A DNA stretch of 64,000 nucleotides from DATBVX01 sp963724625. Lineage in GTDB: Bacteria > Pseudomonadota > Gammaproteobacteria > Steroidobacterales > Steroidobacteraceae. Below the pieces are notes generated by a model. It did no database searches, was not told the DNA's origin, and was given only the letters and a program-made list of their open reading frames with translations. The stretch spans positions 1 to 64,000 of the forward strand of contig CAVRVO010000004.1 in NCBI GenBank assembly GCA_963724625.1. Reading direction: 5' to 3'. A program made the translations under genes and the position numbers. Positions 42,260 to 51,314 of the stretch are shown here, in pieces. Every line of letters starts with the position of its first letter. Position 1 is the stretch's first letter.

Positions 42260-42898
42260 ATGCTTCCCCACCAGCGACAGTTCATCGACCTCGCTCTCGA
42301 GATGGGCGCGCTGCGTTTCGGCGAATTCAAGCTCAAGTCCGGGCGCATCAGTCCGTATTTCTTCAACGCGGGTCTGTTCAGCACGGGCCATGCGATTGCG
42401 ACACTCGGGCGCAGCTACGCCGACGCGATCGTGCAATCGGGCATCGAATACGACATGTTGTTCGGGCCTGCATACAAGGGAATCCCGCTGGTCGCCGCTA
42501 CTGCAGGTGCGCTGGCCGAGCTGCATGGGCGCAGTGTGCCGTTTGCCTTCAATCGCAAGGAGACCAAGGATCATGGCGAAGGCGGCCTGATCATTGGCAG
42601 TTCGCTCGCCGGCCGCGTCCTCATCATCGACGATGTGATCACTGCCGGAACTGCGATCCGCCAATCGGCGGATTTCATCCTCGGTGCGCAGGCGCGCCTC
42701 GCGGGTGTGGTGTTGGCACTGGATCGACAGGAACGCGGCCAGGGGACGCTCTCTGCTGTTCAGGAGGTCGAAGCCACCTATGCGGTGCGTTGTGTGAGCA
42801 TCATCACACTTTCCGACCTGATCGAGTCTCTGACTGCAGCCAGCGACGTCAAAACGCTCGAAGCGTTGCGCCGCTATCGCTCCGAGTACGGTATTTAG
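42260..42898 (+). CDS. pyrE: orotate phosphoribosyltransferase
   Basis: 212 aa from the ATG at 42260. Type I PRTase features are present: ALRFGEFKLKSGRISPYFFN, active loop FNRKETKDHGEGG, and the PRPP-binding motif VLIIDDVITAGTAIRQS. The enzyme converts orotate and PRPP to OMP in pyrimidine synthesis. The upstream gap has no room for the usual pyrE attenuator. Confidence 0.97.
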   Translation: MLPHQRQFIDLALEMGALRFGEFKLKSGRISPYFFNAGLFSTGHAIATLGRSYADAIVQSGIEYDMLFGPAYKGIPLVAATAGALAELHGRSVPFAFNRKETKDHGEGGLIIGSSLAGRVLIIDDVITAGTAIRQSADFILGAQARLAGVVLALDRQERGQGTLSAVQEVEATYAVRCVSIITLSDLIESLTAASDVKTLEALRRYRSEYGI

Positions 42899-42994
42899 CG
42901 ACACTCACTGCGGCGACGCACATCTGGGTCTTGCGAAACCCGCGGGTACTTGAGGCACAATACCCCGCCCCGAGCCTCGGGCCGGTGAATCACT

Positions 42995-43639
42995 TTGACC
43001 ACTTCGCGAATCGTGCAGCTCGCGTTGGCCGCGATACTCCTCGCCGCGGTTCCGACCGCATTACTCGCTGCGAACACCAGCTCGGACAGGCCTCTCTATA
43101 AATGGGTCGATGAAAAGGGCGTCGTGCATTACGGGGACAGCATTCCACCACAGTACGCGAAGCAGGAACGATCGGTCCTCAACCGCCAGGGTGTTGAAGT
43201 CGGGAGGCTCGATGCCGAGAAGACCGACGCTCAGCGGGCGGCGGACGCGGCACGCGATCGTGCGACGACCGACGCGCACCACCGCGACCAAGTGCTGCTG
43301 ACAACCTACGTCTCCGTGCAACAGATCGAGCAGTTGCGCGATCAGCGGCTCGATCTCATCGAAGTACAGGTCAAGGTGACCTCGCAGTATCTCGGTACGT
43401 TGCAGGGACGGTTGCAGGACTTGCAGACGCGCAGCCTTTTCTATGCGCCCTACAGCTCCACTGAGGGCGCCGGGCCAATGCCGGATGCGCTGGCTGAGGA
43501 CTTGGTGAGAACCGTCAAGGAAATCCGGCTGCAGGAGCGCAACCTCGCCAGCAAGCGCGCCGAACAGGGCGCGGTCCGCGAGCACTTCGAATCCGACATC
43601 CAGCGCTACACCGAGCTGGTAGCCGCCCGCAAACCCTGA
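42995..43639 (+). CDS. DUF4124 domain-containing exported protein
   Basis: 214 aa from a TTG at 42995 with GGTGAA upstream; the start is uncertain. A signal peptide (IVQLALAAILLAAVPTALLAA) is followed by the DUF4124 module, RPLYKWVDEKGVVHYGDSIP, a short beta-rich segment common in gammaproteobacterial periplasmic proteins. A long coiled-coil helix forms the rest (QQIEQLRDQRLDLIEVQVKV ... LQERNLASKRAEQG). Function is unknown; a role in cell-envelope organisation is only a guess. It converges on dut with 5 bp between the stops. Confidence 0.82.
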   Translation: MTTSRIVQLALAAILLAAVPTALLAANTSSDRPLYKWVDEKGVVHYGDSIPPQYAKQERSVLNRQGVEVGRLDAEKTDAQRAADAARDRATTDAHHRDQVLLTTYVSVQQIEQLRDQRLDLIEVQVKVTSQYLGTLQGRLQDLQTRSLFYAPYSSTEGAGPMPDALAEDLVRTVKEIRLQERNLASKRAEQGAVREHFESDIQRYTELVAARKP

Positions 43640-43644
43640 TCGGG

Positions 43645-44130
43645 CTATTGCCGGCCCGAGTGGCCGAACCCTCCCGACCCGCGTCGACTCGTCTCGAAGT
43701 CCGCCACGACTTCAAATTCCACCTGCACGACCGGCACCACTATCAGTTGCGCGATGCGCTCGCCGGGCTGGACGGTGAACGGCTGCTGTCCGCGATTCCA
43801 GCACGACACCATCACCTGTCCCTGGTAATCCGAGTCGATGAGCCCGACGAGGTTGCCGAGCACGATGCCATGCTTGTGCCCCAGGCCGGAGCGCGGAAGC
43901 AGTACCGCGGCGAGGCCCGGGTCGTCCAGGTGAATTGCGATGCCGGTTGGTATCAGCTCCGCACGTCCCGGTTCAAGCACCAGCGGGACTGCCAGACAGG
44001 CACGCAGATCCACGCCGGCCGAACCCGATGTGGCGTATTGCGGCAGCGGAAATTCGCGTCCGACGCGCTCGTCGAGGATCTTGATCTTCAGACGGCGGTG
44101 CGCGCTCGCCGCGACCGCCGGTTCAGACAT
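43645..44130 (-). CDS. dut: dUTP diphosphatase
   Basis: 161 aa from the ATG at 44130. All five trimeric dUTPase motifs are visible: SGSAGVDLRA, LPRSGLGHKHG, GLIDSDYQG, QPGERIAQLIV and the terminal RRGSGGFGHSG. The enzyme hydrolyses dUTP to dUMP, keeping uracil out of DNA and feeding thymidylate synthesis. It overlaps the coaBC stop by 8 bp, in the common coaBC-dut order. Confidence 0.97.
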   Translation of the reverse strand: MSEPAVAASAHRRLKIKILDERVGREFPLPQYATSGSAGVDLRACLAVPLVLEPGRAELIPTGIAIHLDDPGLAAVLLPRSGLGHKHGIVLGNLVGLIDSDYQGQVMVSCWNRGQQPFTVQPGERIAQLIVVPVVQVEFEVVADFETSRRGSGGFGHSGRQ

Positions 44131-45355
44131 GCGCCCGCTGCCTGGCCGGACTCTCGGTCCGCTGCCGGTAGCGTTCGGCAATGAGCTCGACCAATCCGCG
44201 TGCCACCTGCAGCTTCGAAGCGCGCTCGAGTGTGCGGCTGCCACCCGGCCATAGAACGAGCAGCGCGTTCTCGTCGCAGTCGAATGCGAGCCCCTCACCC
44301 ACCTCGTTGGCGGCGATCATGTCGAGACTCTTCTTCACCAGCTTCTCGCGTGCATGCTGCTCCACGCGCTCGGTCTCGGCTGCAAAGCCCACCACGAAGG
44401 GCCGGCGCGGACTCGCGGCGACTGACGCGATGATGTCGGGCGCTTTCACGAGATCGAGCTGCAAGGTATCTCCGGTCTTCTTGAGTTTCTGCGCCAGCGG
44501 AGCCGGCGGGCGATAGTCCGCCACTGCGGCAGCGGAGATGAAGATATCCGTCGACGGCAGCTCGCGATGGGTGGCTGCGTACATCTGTTCGGCGCTCTCG
44601 ACGTCGATGCGCTGGACACCTGGCGGTGTATCGATCGACACCGGGCCACTGATCAGCGTGACGCGTGCTCCGGCGAAGTACGCGGCCTGTGCGACTGCGA
44701 AGCCCATCTTTCCGGAGCTGCGGTTGCTGATGAAGCGTACCGGGTCGATGCGCTCGCGCGTCGGCCCGGCGGTAATGACGACATGCAGGCCCTCGAGGAC
44801 GCGCGGCATCGAGATCAGTGCGATCGCACGTTCGGCCAGATCGAGCGGCTCGAGCATCCGTCCTGGCCCGAACTCGCCGCAGGCCTGATCCCCTTCGCCC
44901 GGGCCATAGATGGCGATGCCGCGTGCACGCAGCGTCGCAACGTTGGCTTGCGTCGCTGCGTTGGCCCACATCAGATGGTTCATCGCCGGCGCAACGGCAA
45001 TCGGCGCGCCCGTCGCGAGACATAACGTACTGAGCAAGTCATCGGCGAAGCCCTGCGCCAGGCGTGCGATGAAATTGGCGCTACCAGGGGCGACGAGCAC
45101 CAGCTGGGCCCAGCGTGCGAGCTCGATGTGGCCCATGGCCGCTTCCGCCATCTCGTCCCACAAATCAGTGCGCGTAGGGCGGCCCGAGACCGCCTGAAAA
45201 GTGAGTGGCGATACGAACTTCTGCGCCGCCGCGGTCATGACGACCTGGACCTCGGCACCTCGCTCGGTCAGTCGGCGCACCAGATCCGGGCTCTTGTACG
45301 CCGCAATGCCGCCGGTGACACCGAGGAGGATCCGCTGGGGAGTCGAATCGTTCAT
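44123..45355 (-). CDS. coaBC: bifunctional phosphopantothenoylcysteine decarboxylase/phosphopantothenate-cysteine ligase
   Basis: 410 aa. The N-terminal flavoprotein domain begins ILLGVTGGIAAYKSPDLVRR with catalytic His in GHIELARWA and PAMNHLMWANAATQ. The C-terminal CoaB domain includes VITAGPTRERIDPVRFISNR, SSGKMGFAVA and a KLKKTGD segment. It catalyses two consecutive coenzyme A steps. It is the first gene of coaBC-dut and divergent from radC. Confidence 0.97.
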   Translation of the reverse strand: MNDSTPQRILLGVTGGIAAYKSPDLVRRLTERGAEVQVVMTAAAQKFVSPLTFQAVSGRPTRTDLWDEMAEAAMGHIELARWAQLVLVAPGSANFIARLAQGFADDLLSTLCLATGAPIAVAPAMNHLMWANAATQANVATLRARGIAIYGPGEGDQACGEFGPGRMLEPLDLAERAIALISMPRVLEGLHVVITAGPTRERIDPVRFISNRSSGKMGFAVAQAAYFAGARVTLISGPVSIDTPPGVQRIDVESAEQMYAATHRELPSTDIFISAAAVADYRPPAPLAQKLKKTGDTLQLDLVKAPDIIASVAASPRRPFVVGFAAETERVEQHAREKLVKKSLDMIAANEVGEGLAFDCDENALLVLWPGGSRTLERASKLQVARGLVELIAERYRQRTESPARQRAHV

Positions 45356-45519
45356 GGGCGGACATTATCCGAGCCTCGACCAAAGCGGGCAAACCGATTG
45401 TCGTGGCGGTGATAAACCGGTTTCTTGGCTCACGCATGCCATTTCGCGCTGCACTTTCGATGGGCTGACAGTGATCATTTCGTCCGCGCCATGAATGGCA
45501 CCGGCGGCGCGGGTTCACC

Positions 45520-46194
45520 ATGTCGATTCGTGATTGGCCGAGCGCGGAGCGACCGCGCGAAAAACTACTGCAGCTTGGTCCGGGCGCACTGTCGGAAGCG
45601 GAGTTGCTCGCGCTGGTGATTCGCGTCGGCAGTCGCGGTGTGAGCGCCGTGGATCTGGCGCGCGAGGTCCTCAAGGAATTCCGCTCGTTGCGGGCGCTGC
45701 TGAGCGCTGATGTCGGGCGCTTCTGTCAGCATCCGGGCCTCGGCCCGGCACGTTATGCGGAACTGCAGGCAGCGCTCGAGCTGGCGCGGCGCCACTACCA
45801 GGAAGCATTACAGATCGGCCCGGGTCTGAACTCGCCGCGCGCGACCCGGGACTTCCTGACCGCGCGGTTGCGCGACCGCAGCTACGAAGTGTTCTGCTGC
45901 CTGCACCTCGACAACCGTCATCGCCTGATAGCGTTCGACGAGCTGTTTCGGGGCACGATCGACGGGGCGAGCGTGCACCCGCGCGAGGTTGTAAAGCAGG
46001 CGCTGGCGCGCAACGCCGCGGCTGTGATTCTCGCGCACAACCACCCGTCCGGCGTCGCCGAGCCCAGCCAGGCCGATGAGCTGATCACGCAGCGCCTCAA
46101 AGAGGCCCTGGCGCTGGTCGATATCCGCCTGCTCGACCATGTGATCGTCGGGGACGGGAGCTGCCTGAGCTTTGCCGAGAAGGGCCTGATCTGA
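45520..46194 (+). CDS. radC: RadC family JAB/MPN-domain protein
   Basis: 224 aa. An N-terminal helix-hairpin-helix-like region (LGPGALSEAELLALVIRVGS) is followed by an MPN/JAB1 metallo-fold with the zinc motif HNHPSGVAEPSQAD and upstream Glu in FDELFRGTIDGA. The position next to rpmB-rpmG is conserved in gammaproteobacteria. Despite its name, a DNA-repair role is not supported; DUF2466 function is unsettled. Confidence 0.95.
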   Translation: MSIRDWPSAERPREKLLQLGPGALSEAELLALVIRVGSRGVSAVDLAREVLKEFRSLRALLSADVGRFCQHPGLGPARYAELQAALELARRHYQEALQIGPGLNSPRATRDFLTARLRDRSYEVFCCLHLDNRHRLIAFDELFRGTIDGASVHPREVVKQALARNAAAVILAHNHPSGVAEPSQADELITQRLKEALALVDIRLLDHVIVGDGSCLSFAEKGLI

Positions 46195-46202
46195 CCGTCA
46201 TC

Positions 46203-46362
46203 GGCAAGTTTGAGGGTTGGGGGACTGCTCTCGGTGCCCCCGTTCTTGCTTGATTACCTCAAAGAGACGCTGAGTGACCCCGCGAAAGTTACGAGCAAGA
46301 ATCTGTTGAGGTTTCATTCGTGTCGGGGAGCCGAGAGCAGTCCCCCAACCCTCAAACTTGCC
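46203..46362. repeat. perfect 32-bp inverted repeat with 96-bp spacer between radC and rpmB
   Basis: Arms 46203-46234 and 46331-46362 are exact reverse complements. In the spacer, TTCTTGCT (46243) can pair with AGCAAGAA (46294), and ACCTCAA (46256) with TTGAGGT (46306). The order is A-B-A'-B', so both could form only as a pseudoknot. It could be a structured RNA, a MITE-like element or a complex terminator/leader. It fills most of the radC-rpmB gap. Confidence 0.85.
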
Positions 46363-46454
46363 CGAGTCGGCGCTTTCGGCTATCTTTTCGCGCTCTTTTG
46401 GCACGCCCGTCGCTCTAACTCATTGGCCGGCGGCTCATTTTCGAGGCAGCAATC

Positions 46455-46691
46455 ATGTCCCGAGTCTGTCAGGTCACCGGTAAGCGGCCGATCGTCGGCA
46501 ATACCGTCTCGCATGCGAACAATCGCAAGCGACGACGCTTTCTTCCCAACCTGCACGTGCAGCGATTCTGGCTGGAGAGCGAGAAGCGCTTCGTGAGCCT
46601 CAAGGTATCCACACGCGGACTGCGCACGATCGAGAAGCGTGGCCTCGACGTGGTGGTTGCGGAGCTGCGCGCCCGGGGCGTCAAAGTCTGA
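46455..46691 (+). CDS. rpmB: 50S ribosomal protein L28
   Basis: 78 aa, full length. The MSRVCQVTGKRPIVGN opening, NNRKRRRFLPNLHVQRFW and VSTRGLRTIEKRG segments are standard. It has only one Cys, so it is the zinc-free (C-) form. It is followed by rpmG at 10 bp in the usual rpmBG operon. Confidence 0.98.
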   Translation: MSRVCQVTGKRPIVGNTVSHANNRKRRRFLPNLHVQRFWLESEKRFVSLKVSTRGLRTIEKRGLDVVVAELRARGVKV

Positions 46692-46701
46692 GGAGGCGGT
46701 C

Positions 46702-46857
46702 ATGCGCGAAAAGATCAAGCTGGTGTCGTCAGCGGGAACAGGTCACTACTACACGACGATGAAGAACAAGCGCCTGCACCCCGACAAGCTCGAGACCATG
46801 AAATTCGATCCGGTCGTGCGCAAGCACGTCAAGTACAAGGAATCGAAGATCAAGTAG
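46702..46857 (+). CDS. rpmG: 50S ribosomal protein L33
   Basis: 51 aa from the ATG at 46702 (GAGGAGG upstream). MREKIKLVSSAGTGHYYTT and NKRLHPDKLETMKFDPVVRK are diagnostic. It lacks the four zinc-binding Cys, so it is the C- form. A strong terminator follows 23 bp after the stop. Confidence 0.98.
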   Translation: MREKIKLVSSAGTGHYYTTMKNKRLHPDKLETMKFDPVVRKHVKYKESKIK

Positions 46858-46880
46858 CGCCGAACGTGGCGCCAGAAACA

Positions 46881-46913
46881 GAAAACCCGCCAATCGGCGG
46901 GTTTTCTTTTTTT
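46881..46913 (+). terminator. intrinsic terminator of rpmBG
   Basis: GAAAACCCGCC and GGCGGGTTTTC form an 11-bp perfect stem with an AATC loop followed by TTTTTTT: a textbook Rho-independent terminator. The A-rich left flank may also let it serve the convergent desaturase gene. Confidence 0.95.
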
Positions 46914-46935
46914 GGTCTGCAATTCGTTTGAGTTG

Positions 46936-48117
46936 CTAGGCCGGTTGCAGCGCGTAGCCGCGCAGTGACATTGCGAAGTCCTGCAGTACCTTCACGCCAC
47001 TCGCTTCAGCCTGGGCGCACCAATCCTTGAGTTGGGCAAGCAGGCGTTCGTTGCTGGCGTTCGCTCCGCTCCACAACTGCTGGAGCCGCTCGCGGAATTC
47101 GTGAACCGTGCGCAGGGCGGGGTTGCTGTCGAGGATTTCCTTGAGCCGCCGCGTGCCAGTCTCATCGAGCAATCTCGGATGGCGCACCAGGAGCTTGCGC
47201 ACGCCGCGCTTCAGGCGCGACTCGGAACCATCGCGGGCGCGCTCGGCGCGGAGCACCGGCAGCGTCACCTTGCGGCTGTATTCACGCAGTACGTGCATGC
47301 GATTGATGATGACTGCGCGCAACGTATCCAGATCGACGCGTCGCGGCTCGACCCGGGCAGGCTCCGGCGCCGTGCGAATCACCTTCGCAAGCCCGAAGAA
47401 TTCCAGCACGCGGATGAAAAACCAGCCGATGTCGAATTCCCAGCTGCGCACCGAAAACTTGGCGGAGGCAGGGAAAGCGTGGTGATTGTTGTGCAGCTCT
47501 TCGCCGCCGAGCAGCACACCCCACGGCGTGATGTTGCGGGCCGCATCTTCGCATTCGAAGTTGCGATAGCCGCTGTGATGGCCGACACCGTTGATGACGC
47601 CCGCCGCGAAAAACGGCATCGCCATCATCTGGATGGAGAGGATGATGATGCCCGGCACGCCGAACAGCACCAGGTCGATCAGCACCATCAGGATGATGCC
47701 GACGTTCCAGTAGCGCGAGTAGACGTTCCGTTCGATCCAGTCGTCCGGAGTGCCGCGCCCGTACTTCTCGAGCGTCTCAGGCTTGCAGGCCTCCTCCGTG
47801 TAGAGCTCCTTGCCCTCGAAGAGCACCTTGCGCAGCCCGAAGACCACCGGGCTGTGCGGATCGCCGGGCTCATCCGAGAAGGCGTGGTGCTTGCGGTGGA
47901 CCGCGACCCATTCCTTGGTCAGCATCCCCGAGCTCATCCAGATCCAGAAGCGAAAGAAGTGTCGCAGCACTGGATGCAGATCGAGGCTACGGTGCGTCGC
48001 GTCGCGATGCAGATAGAGGGTGACTGCCGTCACGGTGGTTTGCACCATGATGAATGTGACGAGCGCGTATTCCCAGAAGCTGAGATTCAGTACGCCATAC
48101 AAAAAAGTGAGGTCCAT
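46936..48117 (-). CDS. fatty acid desaturase (acyl-CoA/DesA-type delta-9)
   Basis: 393 aa. The three histidine boxes of membrane desaturases are present: HRDATH (about residue 37), HRKHH and HNNHH. They lie between four hydrophobic helices (LVTFIMVQTTVTAVTLYLH, GIILMVLIDLVLFGVPGIII). The C-terminal about 120 residues are a charged helical extension typical of the proteobacterial DesA-type length. The di-iron enzyme introduces double bonds into acyl chains in the inner membrane to adjust fluidity. Whether phospholipid- or CoA-linked chains are used is not clear from sequence. Confidence 0.92.
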   Translation of the reverse strand: MDLTFLYGVLNLSFWEYALVTFIMVQTTVTAVTLYLHRDATHRSLDLHPVLRHFFRFWIWMSSGMLTKEWVAVHRKHHAFSDEPGDPHSPVVFGLRKVLFEGKELYTEEACKPETLEKYGRGTPDDWIERNVYSRYWNVGIILMVLIDLVLFGVPGIIILSIQMMAMPFFAAGVINGVGHHSGYRNFECEDAARNITPWGVLLGGEELHNNHHAFPASAKFSVRSWEFDIGWFFIRVLEFFGLAKVIRTAPEPARVEPRRVDLDTLRAVIINRMHVLREYSRKVTLPVLRAERARDGSESRLKRGVRKLLVRHPRLLDETGTRRLKEILDSNPALRTVHEFRERLQQLWSGANASNERLLAQLKDWCAQAEASGVKVLQDFAMSLRGYALQPA

Positions 48118-48271
48118 CAGATACTCCGGACGCCGCCCAGAGGTGAGAGGCGGTGGACTATAGCGAACCGGTGCCTTCCCGCCAAATGCGCTATGTCACG
48201 CTCTTGTGAAGGCAGGATTGTCGGACCATTCAGGATGAGAGTCTGTCAGCCGCCCTCCTATACTCCTGCCC

Positions 48272-49087
48272 ATGCCTGAGCTGCCGGAAGTCGAAACCAC
48301 ACGCCGCGGCATTGCACCCGCGTTGAAGGGACGGCGCATAGCGGCCGTCGTCGTGCGCGAGCCGCGGCTGCGCTGGCCGGTGCCTGCGACACTCGCCCCT
48401 TCGGCCGCTGGCCAGGCGATCCGTGGCGTGCGACGACGTGCCAAGTACCTGCTCATCGACCTCGAGGGCGGGAGCCTGATCCTGCATCTCGGCATGTCGG
48501 GGAGCCTGCGTGTCCTGCCGCCCGCAACGCCGCTGGTCACCCATGACCACGTCGACATCCTGCTGGATTCCGGCCTCGCGCTGCGCTTCAACGACCCGCG
48601 CCGTTTCGGAAGTCTCCTGTGGGCCGATGGCGATCCGCTCACGCATCCACTCCTACGCCGCCTCGCCCCGGAGCCGCTCGCTGCGAGCTTCAACGGCGAG
48701 TACCTCGAGCGCGTCACCCGCAAGCGGCGCGTCGCCATCAAGCAATTGCTGATGAACAGCCAAATCGTGGTCGGCGTCGGGAATATCTATGCGAGCGAAG
48801 CGTTGTTCCGCGCCCGCATCAACCCGCGGCGCGTCGCAGGTCGGTTGAATCGAGCCCAGCTCGCGCGCCTCGCGCGCGCCATCAAGGCGGTGCTCAACCT
48901 CGCGATCAAAGTGGGCGGGACGACGCTACGGGACTATGTCGGCGCGGATGGCAATCCGGGGTACTTCCGTCAAAAGCTCTATGTTTACGAGCGCACTGGT
49001 AAGCCGTGCCGCGTTTGCCGCACACCGATCCGGCAGTTCACCCAGGGCCAGCGCTCGACCTACTACTGCCCTCACTGCCAAAAGTGA
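48272..49087 (+). CDS. mutM: formamidopyrimidine-DNA glycosylase
   Basis: 271 aa. Mature N-terminal Pro and Glu (MPELPEVETT) form the catalytic site, Lys in RRRAKYLLIDLE is the beta-hairpin Lys, and NQ-type recognition lies in MNSQIVVGVGNIYASEALF. The H2TH region and C-terminal zinc finger (CRVCRTPIRQFTQGQRSTY, then CPHC) complete it. It removes 8-oxoguanine and Fapy lesions; mutY, the partner of the GO system, lies at 24.7 kb. Confidence 0.97.
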   Translation: MPELPEVETTRRGIAPALKGRRIAAVVVREPRLRWPVPATLAPSAAGQAIRGVRRRAKYLLIDLEGGSLILHLGMSGSLRVLPPATPLVTHDHVDILLDSGLALRFNDPRRFGSLLWADGDPLTHPLLRRLAPEPLAASFNGEYLERVTRKRRVAIKQLLMNSQIVVGVGNIYASEALFRARINPRRVAGRLNRAQLARLARAIKAVLNLAIKVGGTTLRDYVGADGNPGYFRQKLYVYERTGKPCRVCRTPIRQFTQGQRSTYYCPHCQK

Positions 49088-49088
49088 G

Positions 49089-50792
49089 CTAGCGAACCAT
49101 TCCCTCGCCTACACCGCGCGGATCGGATGCAGCCACCACCGATTGCGTGGCGTAGTCCCAGGTGATCACCTGCATGTTGCCGATGGTCGGCGGCCAGTCG
49201 CGGAACTTGTGGCCGCGTTGCTCGAGCGATTGGCGCTCCTCTTCCGTGAGGCCTTTGGGCTCGGCGAACACCAGGTCCGGCTGATACTGGTGATGGATGC
49301 GCGGCGCGGTGACGATGCCCATGGCGTCGGCGCCGTTGAGCCAGTTGAGTGTGCCGAGCAGCACCATCGATGGAATGAAGCTGCCGCCGGGTGATCCCAG
49401 GATTGCGATGCCCCGCTCGGACTCGAGGAACGTTGGAGTCATGCTGGATAGCGGGCGCTTGCCGGGTGCGATCGAATTCGCCTCGGCGCCAACCAGCTTG
49501 TAGATGTTCGGCTCACCCGGCTTGATCGCAAAGTCATCCATCTCGTTGTTGAGCAGAATGCCGGTGCCCGGGATCACAAGGCCGGTGCCAAACCAGGCGT
49601 TGAGCGTGATCGTAACCGCAACGCGATTGCCTTCCCGATCGAGGATCGCGAAGTGCGTGGTGCTGACGCCGCTGCTCGTATCGCCGATGTAACCCGGCAA
49701 CGCAGAGCTCGGAGTGGCGCGGTCGAGACGAATCGAGGCGCGTTCCCCCGCAGCGTAGTCCGGGCTGAGGAGCCGCTGAATCGGCATGGAAACGAACGCC
49801 GGATCGCCAAGGTATTCCGCCCGGTCGCGATGCACGCGGCGCAGGCTCTCAATGATCACGTGCTTGCGGGTCGCGGTGTCGAGTTGCGCAAGTTCGTAGC
49901 CGTCGAGAATGTTGAGGGCGTTGAGCACTGCGATGCCGCCGGAGGAAGGCGGTGGCGCGGTCACGATGCGCACGCCGCGATACTCACCGATCAATGGTTG
50001 TCGTTCGATCAGGCGGTAGTTCGCCAGGTCTTCCAGCGACCAGATGCCGCCGAGCTTGCGCACGCCCGCGACCAGCTTCTCGGCGAACGGCCCTTTGTAG
50101 AAGCCATCCGGACCCTTTTCTGCGACCACGGTGAGCGAACGGGCGAGTTCGGGCTGCTTGAGCAGACGACCCGGCGTTGGCGCAGCGCCATGCACGAGAA
50201 AAATGCGCGCGGCGTCGGGGCTGCGTTCGAATGCGGGTCGCTTGCGTCCAATGTCCTCGGCCAGGCGTGCATAGACCGGAAATCCGTTGCGGGCGAGACG
50301 AATCGCAGGTTGGAGGCTCTGCTTGAGCGGCAGACGGCCGAACTTCTCCGCGAGATGCGCCCATGCAGCTACTTCGCCCGGAATTCCGGCAGCGAGCGCG
50401 GTATCGGTCGATCGGCCCGGCACCGGCTTGCCCTCGGCATCGAGAAACATATCGCGGGTGGCCGCAGCGGGCGCGACCTCGCGAGCGTCCACCAGCAGGT
50501 CGAGTCCGTCGCTCGAACGATGCAGCATGTAGAAACCGCCGCCGCCCAATCCGGAGCCGCGCGGTTCGGTGACTTCCAGCGCTGCACTCACCGCTACGGC
50601 GGCGTCGAATGCATTGCCGCCGGCAGCCAGGATCTCAAATCCAGCTTCGCTCGCGAGCGGGTAGGCACTGGCTATTGCCGCGGCTGGCGGTTTGCGAGCT
50701 TCGTCAGCGAGTGCCCACTGCGACAGGAGCAGCAGCGCGAACAGGCAGGAAATCCAGAGGTGGCTCGATCTGTTCGCGTCGTTACCCTTCAT
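49089..50792 (-). CDS. ggt: gamma-glutamyltransferase
   Basis: 567 aa with a signal peptide (LWISCLFALLLLSQWALAD). The autoprocessing site is SSGVSTTHFAI, where Thr becomes the N-terminal nucleophile of the small subunit. Other family marks are AFDAAVAVSAALEVTEPRGS, GLGGGGFYML, SSGGIAVLNALNIL, SIAPGKRPLSSMTPTF and GSPGGSFIPS. The enzyme cleaves gamma-glutamyl bonds, including glutathione, in the periplasm. In this genome it might also process gamma-glutamyl intermediates of ergothioneine; that link is speculation. Confidence 0.95.
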   Translation of the reverse strand: MKGNDANRSSHLWISCLFALLLLSQWALADEARKPPAAAIASAYPLASEAGFEILAAGGNAFDAAVAVSAALEVTEPRGSGLGGGGFYMLHRSSDGLDLLVDAREVAPAAATRDMFLDAEGKPVPGRSTDTALAAGIPGEVAAWAHLAEKFGRLPLKQSLQPAIRLARNGFPVYARLAEDIGRKRPAFERSPDAARIFLVHGAAPTPGRLLKQPELARSLTVVAEKGPDGFYKGPFAEKLVAGVRKLGGIWSLEDLANYRLIERQPLIGEYRGVRIVTAPPPSSGGIAVLNALNILDGYELAQLDTATRKHVIIESLRRVHRDRAEYLGDPAFVSMPIQRLLSPDYAAGERASIRLDRATPSSALPGYIGDTSSGVSTTHFAILDREGNRVAVTITLNAWFGTGLVIPGTGILLNNEMDDFAIKPGEPNIYKLVGAEANSIAPGKRPLSSMTPTFLESERGIAILGSPGGSFIPSMVLLGTLNWLNGADAMGIVTAPRIHHQYQPDLVFAEPKGLTEEERQSLEQRGHKFRDWPPTIGNMQVITWDYATQSVVAASDPRGVGEGMVR

Positions 50793-50831
50793 GCCACTCC
50801 TCGCAACGGGCCTTGCTGGTCTGCTGATGTC

Positions 50832-51314
50832 TCATGCCTGCTTCATCTTCTTCAACTCCGCCGCAACGATGGGATGGACGAATTCGGACACATCACCGCC
50901 GAAGGTCGCGATCTCGCGCACCAAAGTTGACGAGATGAAAGTGAACTGTTCCTGAGGCGTGAGGAACACCGTCTCTACGTCAGCGAAAAGATGCCGCGAC
51001 ATGGTGGCGAGCTGAAACTCGAACTCGAAGTCCGACACCGCGCGCAATCCGCGCACGATGACGCTGATGCCATTGCGGCGCGCGAAATCCACGGTGAGGC
51101 CGGTATAGCCCTGCACTTCCACGTTGGGCACATCCTTGAGCACCTGGCGCGCAAGACTCACGCGCTGCTCGAGACTGAACATGGGCGTCTTGTTGGTGTT
51201 GGCCGCGATCGCGACCACGACGCGGTCGAAAATGCCGGCCGCGCGGCGGACCAGGTCCTGGTGCCCATTGGTGATGGGGTCGAATGTGCCCGGATACACC
51301 GCATTGCGACTCAT
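50832..51314 (-). CDS. coaD: phosphopantetheine adenylyltransferase
   Basis: 160 aa from the ATG at 51314. The nucleotidyltransferase motifs YPGTFDPITNGHQDLVRRA and FISSTLVREIA, and RGLRAVSDFEFEFQ, are diagnostic. It makes dephospho-CoA from 4'-phosphopantetheine and ATP. It overlaps rsmD by 4 bp. With coaBC at 44 kb, two CoA genes lie in this window. Confidence 0.97.
   Translation of the reverse strand: MSRNAVYPGTFDPITNGHQDLVRRAAGIFDRVVVAIAANTNKTPMFSLEQRVSLARQVLKDVPNVEVQGYTGLTVDFARRNGISVIVRGLRAVSDFEFEFQLATMSRHLFADVETVFLTPQEQFTFISSTLVREIATFGGDVSEFVHPIVAAELKKMKQA

Noticed and set aside
42233..42904. Upstream extension of the xth frame over pyrE
   Set aside because: Antisense to pyrE, no conserved residues; exonuclease III begins at VRIITLNVNG.
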